18,245 bases of DNA from an uncultured Lachnospiraceae bacterium (GTDB lineage: Bacteria > Bacillota > Clostridia > Lachnospirales > Lachnospiraceae), in assembly GCA_934343915.1 (NCBI GenBank), contig CAKRIL010000051.1, positions 1 through 18,245 of the forward strand, in the 5' to 3' direction. Position numbers and translations under genes: made by a program. Below the pieces are notes generated by a model. It did no database searches. It was given only the letters and a program-made list of their open reading frames with translations, and had not been told where the DNA came from. This document shows positions 13,680-18,245 of the stretch, piece by piece (within the stretch, counting starts at the first letter, position 1; each line of letters starts with the position of its first letter).

Positions 13680-15351
13680 ACATACGGAAAAGAAGCTTCA
13701 TGTCGGCAGTGTTATTATGAGAACCGTGACAGGATATGCGCTACTCTCAATCGGTATTATTGTTGCAGTTGCAGGAGCGGTCGTGCTGGCACTTCTGCCT
13801 CCTCTTATATTGGGAAATATTGTTGATACGCTGACCGGCGGAAGGATGGTCACACTTTCGATGGTATTAATGTACTTCGGAATGCTTGCACTAACGGGAG
13901 TTATGGAGTCGGCAAGAGAGGGACTTCTCACCATGTTCGGTCAGAAGATAACACATGCCCTAAGAAGCAGCCTTATGGATAAGCTTATAAAGCTTCCTGC
14001 GGATGAATTAAGCAGACAGGAACCGGGAAATCTTGTGTCAAGGTTCGTGGGTGATGTCGATACGGTTGAGAATCTGTTCACATCGGGAATCATAAGTATG
14101 TTTGCTGATACATGTAAGATAATAAGTATTCTTGCAATCATATGGGTTAAGAACATGGGACTTGCCATTGTGCTTTTACTGCTGCTGCCTGTCCTGTTTG
14201 CCTTTACAAGATATGTACAGAAGAACATGCTTGCATCGCAGGTTGAGAACAGAAGAGCCGTGGGAAGAGCGTCGGGACATGTGCCTGAGACACTTAAGAA
14301 TATAAGAACCATACATTGTCTCCGCAAGGAGAACTACATGGAGAATAAGTATGATGAGTACATAGGGCAGAGCTATCGTGCCATGGAAAAGACTAATTTT
14401 TATGATGCCATATATTCCCCTGTCATCCTTATACTTAACGCTGTCGTTGTGGCGGTTGTAATGCTTCTGTCTGCTTCGGGAAATTCAGCGGTACTGACAT
14501 TCTTCGGTATGTCCGCAGGTACGGCGGTAGCGGTCATAAATTATATTTCCGAGATATTTACCCCTGTGGAGAGTCTCGGTACGGAAATTCAGACAATTCA
14601 GTCTGCACTTGCGGGGATTAAGAGAATCAATGAGTTCCTCTCGCTTCCGGAGAAGAAGAGACATGATGTGAAGAATGGCGGCATTGAAGGTGAGAGCAGC
14701 AAGGCTGATGATGAGGAAAAGCCTTTTGTTGAATTAAAGAATGTCACCTTCGGATATGATGAGCATGTTGTACTTGACAATGTAAGCTTTCGGATAAAGA
14801 AGGGCGAACAGGCAACCTTGTCGGGCAGAACGGGTGCAGGAAAGAGTACGATATTCAAGCTGCTGCTTGGCTTATATGAGCCGCAGAGAGGCAGTGTACT
14901 TATAGAGGGAATGCCGGCGGCTGCTATAAGGGACGAGGACAGAAGAAGAATGTTCGGTTATGTGGAGCAGTCGTTCCATATGGTTCCGGGAACAGTGAAG
15001 GAACAGATAACACTTTTTGACACTTCAATCTCGGATGATGAGGTGAAGGCTGCGGCAGTCTTAACAGGACTTGATGATACGATAATGAAGCTTGAGCATG
15101 GCTATGATACGATATGCACACCTGAGCTTTTCTCACAGGGACAGTGGCAGCTGCTCTCGATAGCGAGAGCAGCAGCGGCAAGACCTGGTCTGCTTTTGCT
15201 GGATGAGATTACGGCGAACCTTGATGCCGGGACAGAAAAGGCTGTTCTTCAGGCATTAAAGAGGGTGTCCGAGGACAGAACGGTGCTCTCAATCTCGCAT
15301 AGAACCATGGCAGAAACAGGTCGAATTATTCCGATACAGTCAAACAAATAA
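13663..15351 (+). CDS. Heterodimeric ABC exporter half-transporter, catalytic-site subunit
   Basis: The 562-residue partner has six membrane helices within about residues 18-300 and a nucleotide-binding domain from about 355. Walker A is SGRTGAGKST (387-396), the Q-loop has Gln436, Walker B is LLLLDE with the catalytic Glu515, and the H-loop is ISHRT with His546. Its signature reads FSQGQ (490-494), a departure from LSGGQ. The two proteins thus form one normal site (this Walker A/B with the partner's LSGGQ) and one degenerate site. The ATG pair at 13663-13668 follows GGGAGG by 8 bases, and translation is coupled to the upstream gene. The protein stops soon after the H-loop, with only a short ETGRIIPIQSNK tail, shorter than the usual D-loop-distal end. 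It could export a peptide, lipid or drug, but the sequence does not say which. Confidence 0.93.
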   Translation: MMKEDKHTEKKLHVGSVIMRTVTGYALLSIGIIVAVAGAVVLALLPPLILGNIVDTLTGGRMVTLSMVLMYFGMLALTGVMESAREGLLTMFGQKITHALRSSLMDKLIKLPADELSRQEPGNLVSRFVGDVDTVENLFTSGIISMFADTCKIISILAIIWVKNMGLAIVLLLLLPVLFAFTRYVQKNMLASQVENRRAVGRASGHVPETLKNIRTIHCLRKENYMENKYDEYIGQSYRAMEKTNFYDAIYSPVILILNAVVVAVVMLLSASGNSAVLTFFGMSAGTAVAVINYISEIFTPVESLGTEIQTIQSALAGIKRINEFLSLPEKKRHDVKNGGIEGESSKADDEEKPFVELKNVTFGYDEHVVLDNVSFRIKKGEQATLSGRTGAGKSTIFKLLLGLYEPQRGSVLIEGMPAAAIRDEDRRRMFGYVEQSFHMVPGTVKEQITLFDTSISDDEVKAAAVLTGLDDTIMKLEHGYDTICTPELFSQGQWQLLSIARAAAARPGLLLLDEITANLDAGTEKAVLQALKRVSEDRTVLSISHRTMAETGRIIPIQSNK

Positions 15352-15379
15352 ATATAGTATAATATTATTGACAGTCTAT

Positions 15380-15409
15380 TTGCGTAAGGAGTAAAATTGT
15401 ATATATAAT
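15380..15409 (+). promoter_or_regulatory. Weak predicted promoter of the chemoreceptor gene
   Basis: TTGCGT (15380-15385) and TATAAT (15404-15409) are 18 bases apart, and the start would lie near 15416. No clear terminator for the ABC operon is seen in this 90-base gap, so read-through from upstream is possible. No flagellar sigma-D site is evident. Confidence 0.35.
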
Positions 15410-15441
15410 GAAGTCGTAATAACTGAATATGGAGGCATGCT

Positions 15442-17532
15442 ATGAAGACAATACGGACAAAGATTATTATGAGTATTTTACTGTGTTCACTTTTGACCGC
15501 GGCGGTGATAGGAGCACTTGCGATGGTTAATTCGTCGCAGATGGCATCGAGGGACTCGAAGGAACGTGCCGGAACAGAGGGGGAACTCTATGCTGAAAGA
15601 CTTAATGGTGTTATCTCGCAGATTGAACAGTCGGTTAATACATTGAGTGATGCCGTAAGTAATGACTTTGACTATGATGCGTTTGTTAAGAGTAAGGCGT
15701 ATGCGGACGAGTATACGGAGAAGATTACTGATGAGGCGGTCAACTTCGCATCACATACTGATGGAGCGGTTGCAGCGTATGTGAGATATAATCCGCAGTA
15801 TTCTAATCCGACATCGGGTATATTCATGTCGAGAAATTCAACCAACGACGAATTTACACTCCTTACCCCTACGGATTTTTCGATGTATTCGGAGGATGAC
15901 ATTGCACATGTCGGCTGGTATTATAATCCGATTAAAGCAGGACAGCCGTTGTGGATGGAACCGTATCTTAATGAGAACATTAATGTGTACATGATATCAT
16001 ATGTTGTACCTTTATATGCATCTAACGGAACCTCAATAGGTATTGTAGGAATGGATATAGATTTCTCAACTATAACCGATGAGGTCGATTCCATATCGAT
16101 TTATGATACCGGATATGCATTCCTTATTAATTCCAATGGGGATATAATGCATCATAAGAATTTAGCACAGTCGCAGAACATGGCGGATTTAGACAGCTCA
16201 CTCTCAAGTGTGGTCAGTGTACTCAGTGATGATTCACAGCAGGGAAAGGGAATGCTGTATACATATCAGGGTGTGAAAAAGCAGATGTTCTATTTTAATC
16301 TCGATAATGGCATGAAGCTTGTAATCACTGCACCGAACGGGGAGATTTTTGCCGATGCCAATAAGATGGTAGGACTCATACTTGGAGCACTTGTGCTGGC
16401 ACTTATTGTATCCACCGGAATAGGTATTGTAATTGGAAACAGGATTTCGAAGCCTATACGATATGTAACGGATATTATACAGCAGACTTCAAGACTTGAT
16501 TTTACTCCTACGGAGATGGGAAGCAGACTCAGACGACAGAAGGATGAGATTGGCGTGATGGCTACCTCGGTTCATGAGATGAGGAAGGTCTTAAGGGATA
16601 TCATGGAGAGGCTTGACGGAGCCAATGTCACGATTGTAGAGAGTGTTGCAAGGCTTGATGAAATAATGAAGGTCAACAGTGACCACGCGATGGACAACTC
16701 TGCGGCTACACAGGAGCTTGCAGCCGGAATGCAGGAGACCTCTGACAACACCGAGAACATTTCAAAGAACATTGAAGAGGTAAAGAAGAACTCCGGCACA
16801 ATATATAAGCTGGCTGTTGATGGTGAGCAGAATTCAAGACTTGTTCAGGAGCGTGCTGTGGCAATGGAGGAGACAAGCATGGCTTCAAGCCGTAAGGTCG
16901 ACGAGGTATATTCAAAGATTAAGGAGAAGACCGACAAGGCAATAGAACAGTCTAAAGCAGTAAAGAGAATTAACGAGCTGACCAATGATATCAAGGATAT
17001 CTCATCACAGACCAATCTTCTTGCACTTAACGCGAGCATAGAGGCTGCGAGAGCAGGAGATGCGGGAAGAGGCTTTGCAGTGGTTGCTTCCGAGATAGGA
17101 GCACTTGCGTCACAGACACTTAACAGTGTAGACAATATCAATGGGATTGTCGGTGAGGTCAACCTTGCAGTCAACAATTTGACTGAATGTATAACGACCA
17201 TTATGGATTTCATGGAGAATACCGTTGTAGGTGATTATGAGAACTTCAAGAAAGCAGGAGCCGAATACAGACAGGATGCAGGTGAATTCAAGACAGTGAT
17301 GGAACAGACGAAGGAGGCTATGCAGGAGCTTGAGAAGCTTATTCAGAGTATTTCGGAGGCGGCGGCAGGAATCAACAGTATGGTAGCTCAGTCGGCAGCG
17401 GGAATTAATGATATAGCTGAGAAATCAGGAAAGACTCAGACAAGCACCGCGGAGGGCTATGAAAGACTTAAGGAGTGCAGTGAATCTATTGAAGCACTCA
17501 AGAGTATTGTTGAACAGTTCCATCTTGGATAA
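15442..17532 (+). CDS. Methyl-accepting chemotaxis protein with extracellular Cache domain
   Basis: The 696-residue receptor has a first membrane helix at about residues 8-29. An extracellular double-Cache type sensor covers about 40-300, with AAYVRYNPQY, GWYYNP, LWMEPYLNENINVYMISYVV and GTSIGIVGMDIDFS. A second helix lies at 309-332 and a HAMP domain at about 333-386. A long coiled-coil signalling domain follows, with the conserved hairpin tip DISSQTNLLALNASIEAARA (519-538) and GRGFAVVASEIGALA. It senses a ligand outside the cell and controls the CheA kinase, thereby steering motility. The C-terminus ends EQFHLG, without a CheR/CheB docking pentapeptide. The Cache pattern is like that of amino-acid receptors but lacks the arginine usually found before the WY pair, so the ligand is open. 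GGAGG lies 7 bases before the ATG. The gene follows the ABC operon in the same direction. Confidence 0.95.
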   Translation: MKTIRTKIIMSILLCSLLTAAVIGALAMVNSSQMASRDSKERAGTEGELYAERLNGVISQIEQSVNTLSDAVSNDFDYDAFVKSKAYADEYTEKITDEAVNFASHTDGAVAAYVRYNPQYSNPTSGIFMSRNSTNDEFTLLTPTDFSMYSEDDIAHVGWYYNPIKAGQPLWMEPYLNENINVYMISYVVPLYASNGTSIGIVGMDIDFSTITDEVDSISIYDTGYAFLINSNGDIMHHKNLAQSQNMADLDSSLSSVVSVLSDDSQQGKGMLYTYQGVKKQMFYFNLDNGMKLVITAPNGEIFADANKMVGLILGALVLALIVSTGIGIVIGNRISKPIRYVTDIIQQTSRLDFTPTEMGSRLRRQKDEIGVMATSVHEMRKVLRDIMERLDGANVTIVESVARLDEIMKVNSDHAMDNSAATQELAAGMQETSDNTENISKNIEEVKKNSGTIYKLAVDGEQNSRLVQERAVAMEETSMASSRKVDEVYSKIKEKTDKAIEQSKAVKRINELTNDIKDISSQTNLLALNASIEAARAGDAGRGFAVVASEIGALASQTLNSVDNINGIVGEVNLAVNNLTECITTIMDFMENTVVGDYENFKKAGAEYRQDAGEFKTVMEQTKEAMQELEKLIQSISEAAAGINSMVAQSAAGINDIAEKSGKTQTSTAEGYERLKECSESIEALKSIVEQFHLG

Positions 17533-17549
17533 TTGATTATGAAACAACA

Positions 17550-17597
17550 AAAAAGCTGTCGGAAACGTACATATAAGTGCGTTTCCGGCAGCTTTTT
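17550..17597. terminator. Bidirectional terminator between the chemoreceptor and dut genes
   Basis: AAAAAGCTGTCGGAAACG (17550-17567) pairs with CGTTTCCGGCAGCTTTTT (17580-17597) over 18 positions with one G-T pair and a 12-base loop. It has T runs on both strands. A second small hairpin, ATAGGAA/TTCCTAT at 17604-17623, lies nearer the dut stop. Confidence 0.88.
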
Positions 17598-17638
17598 GAT
17601 GCGATAGGAAGCTTCGTTCCTATTATTATTATGTTTAA

Positions 17639-18085
17639 CTAATGTACACCCGTTGAACCGAAGCCGCCTGCTCCTCTGACCGTGTCGGACAGCTCATCAG
17701 TCTCGGTAAAATCTGCCGTGAGAAAAGGTGTGATTACAAGCTGGACAATGCGCTCGCCCGGCTCAATGGAAGCCTGCTGTGATGAGTGATTGTGCATAGC
17801 GACCATGAATTCTCCGCGGTAATCAGGGTCTACGACACCGACCTTGTTGGCAGGGGCAAGTCCGCGCTTGGAAGCGATGCCGCTTCTCGGGTAGATAAGC
17901 CCTGCATAGCCCTCAGGAATCTCCATGGCGAGTCCTGTTCCTATCATGACTGTCTCATGCGGTTCTATAATGACAGGGGAGTCAATGCAGGCGTACAGGT
18001 CGGCACCGGCAGCATATTCCGTTCCGCGTGTAGGCATAATGGCACTGCTTTTTAACTTTTTAACTTTAACCGAAATATTGTTCAT
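17639..18085 (-). CDS. dut: Deoxyuridine 5'-triphosphate nucleotidohydrolase (dUTPase)
   Basis: The 148-residue product has all five motifs of trimeric dUTPases in order: AGADLYA (26-32), PRSGIASKRGL (66-76), GVVDPDYRGE with Asp86 (83-92), GERIVQL (110-116) and RGAGGFGSTG (137-146). It hydrolyses dUTP to dUMP and pyrophosphate, which keeps uracil out of DNA and feeds thymidylate synthesis. The length is normal for the family. AAGGAG lies 7 bases before the ATG on the minus strand, and a TATAAT box is seen at 18114-18119 with no clear -35. The gene is convergent with the chemoreceptor and shares its terminator. It is divergent from the tRNA. Confidence 0.97.
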   Translation of the reverse strand: MNNISVKVKKLKSSAIMPTRGTEYAAGADLYACIDSPVIIEPHETVMIGTGLAMEIPEGYAGLIYPRSGIASKRGLAPANKVGVVDPDYRGEFMVAMHNHSSQQASIEPGERIVQLVITPFLTADFTETDELSDTVRGAGGFGSTGVH

Positions 18086-18144
18086 TGGTTTCTCCTTGTA
18101 GTGTGATGTATTTATTATAATGTAAAAATTTTAAAAAAAATAGC

Positions 18145-18173
18145 TTGCATTTAAAAAAATTATGTGGTAATAT
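18145..18173 (+). promoter_or_regulatory. Predicted promoter of the tRNA-Leu gene
   Basis: TTGCAT (18145-18150) and TAATAT (18168-18173) are 17 bases apart, with a start near 18180. The 39-base leader holds a 7-base stem (TGTCACA 18183-18189, TGTGACA 18199-18205). Confidence 0.55.
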
Positions 18174-18218
18174 CTATTTTGCTGTCACACAGAAGAGCTG
18201 TGACATGCTGCATACTGG

Positions 18219-18245
18219 GCAGTCGTGGCGGAATTGGCATACGCG
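18219..18245 (+). tRNA. tRNA-Leu, 5' part only
   Basis: The last 27 bases start with a 7-base acceptor arm, GCAGTCG, then TG, then GCGGAATTGGCATACGC, which folds into a D arm closed by GCG and CGC. The GTGGCGGAATTGGCA block is the well-known start of bacterial leucine tRNAs of the long-variable-arm class. The anticodon and remainder lie past the window edge, so the isoacceptor cannot be told. Confidence 0.9.

Overview
The window looks like ordinary chromosome from a Gram-positive anaerobe of the Clostridia, most likely the family Lachnospiraceae. The reasons are strong GGAGG-type ribosome binding sites, moderate base composition with AT-rich intergenic spaces, sigma-A promoters of the TTGACA-N17-TATAAT type, a CIRCE heat-shock operator, DUF1540 and DUF1292 proteins, a heterodimeric ABC exporter and a Cache-type chemoreceptor. 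The receptor suggests a motile or formerly motile cell. I see no phage, transposon, CRISPR array, toxin or integrase.

Layout. Positions 1-183 (minus) hold the first 61 codons of a lactonase-family beta-propeller protein. Positions 227-1540 (minus) form a vitamin B12 uptake unit: promoter, cobalamin riboswitch, a membrane-anchored DUF4430 (transcobalamin-like) protein, an ECF transporter S component, then a terminator. Positions 1566-2857 (plus) carry a DUF1624 membrane acyltransferase-like protein and a tandem DUF1540 cysteine-rich protein, closed by a 30-base perfect palindromic terminator. A UvrD/PcrA-like helicase follows, convergent with a DUF1292 gene. An Lrp/AsnC regulator has a leader that itself contains a terminator-like hairpin. 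A consensus promoter then drives a four-gene operon: Maf nucleotide pyrophosphatase, HAD hydrolase, small acidic protein and PpiC lipoprotein. It ends at a bidirectional terminator shared with convergent signal peptidase I. Divergent from signal peptidase is htpG, under a CIRCE operator with a second, degenerate copy. Next are two overlapping half-transporter genes of a heterodimeric ABC exporter, a Cache/HAMP/MCP chemoreceptor, dUTPase on the minus strand, and the 5' end of a tRNA-Leu cut by the window edge.

How they work together. The B12 unit is a coherent pathway module, but its energising ECF A and T subunits must come from elsewhere. The Maf-HAD-PpiC operon mixes nucleotide/phosphate housekeeping with an exported foldase. 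Signal peptidase, the PpiC lipoprotein and HtpG all concern protein export or folding, but they are separately transcribed.

I found no wholly new multi-gene system. The more unusual material is regulatory: the terminator-like leader of the Lrp gene, a promoter embedded in the htpG terminator palindrome ahead of the ABC genes, a two-copy CIRCE arrangement, and minus-strand hairpins hidden in the helicase's low-complexity tail.
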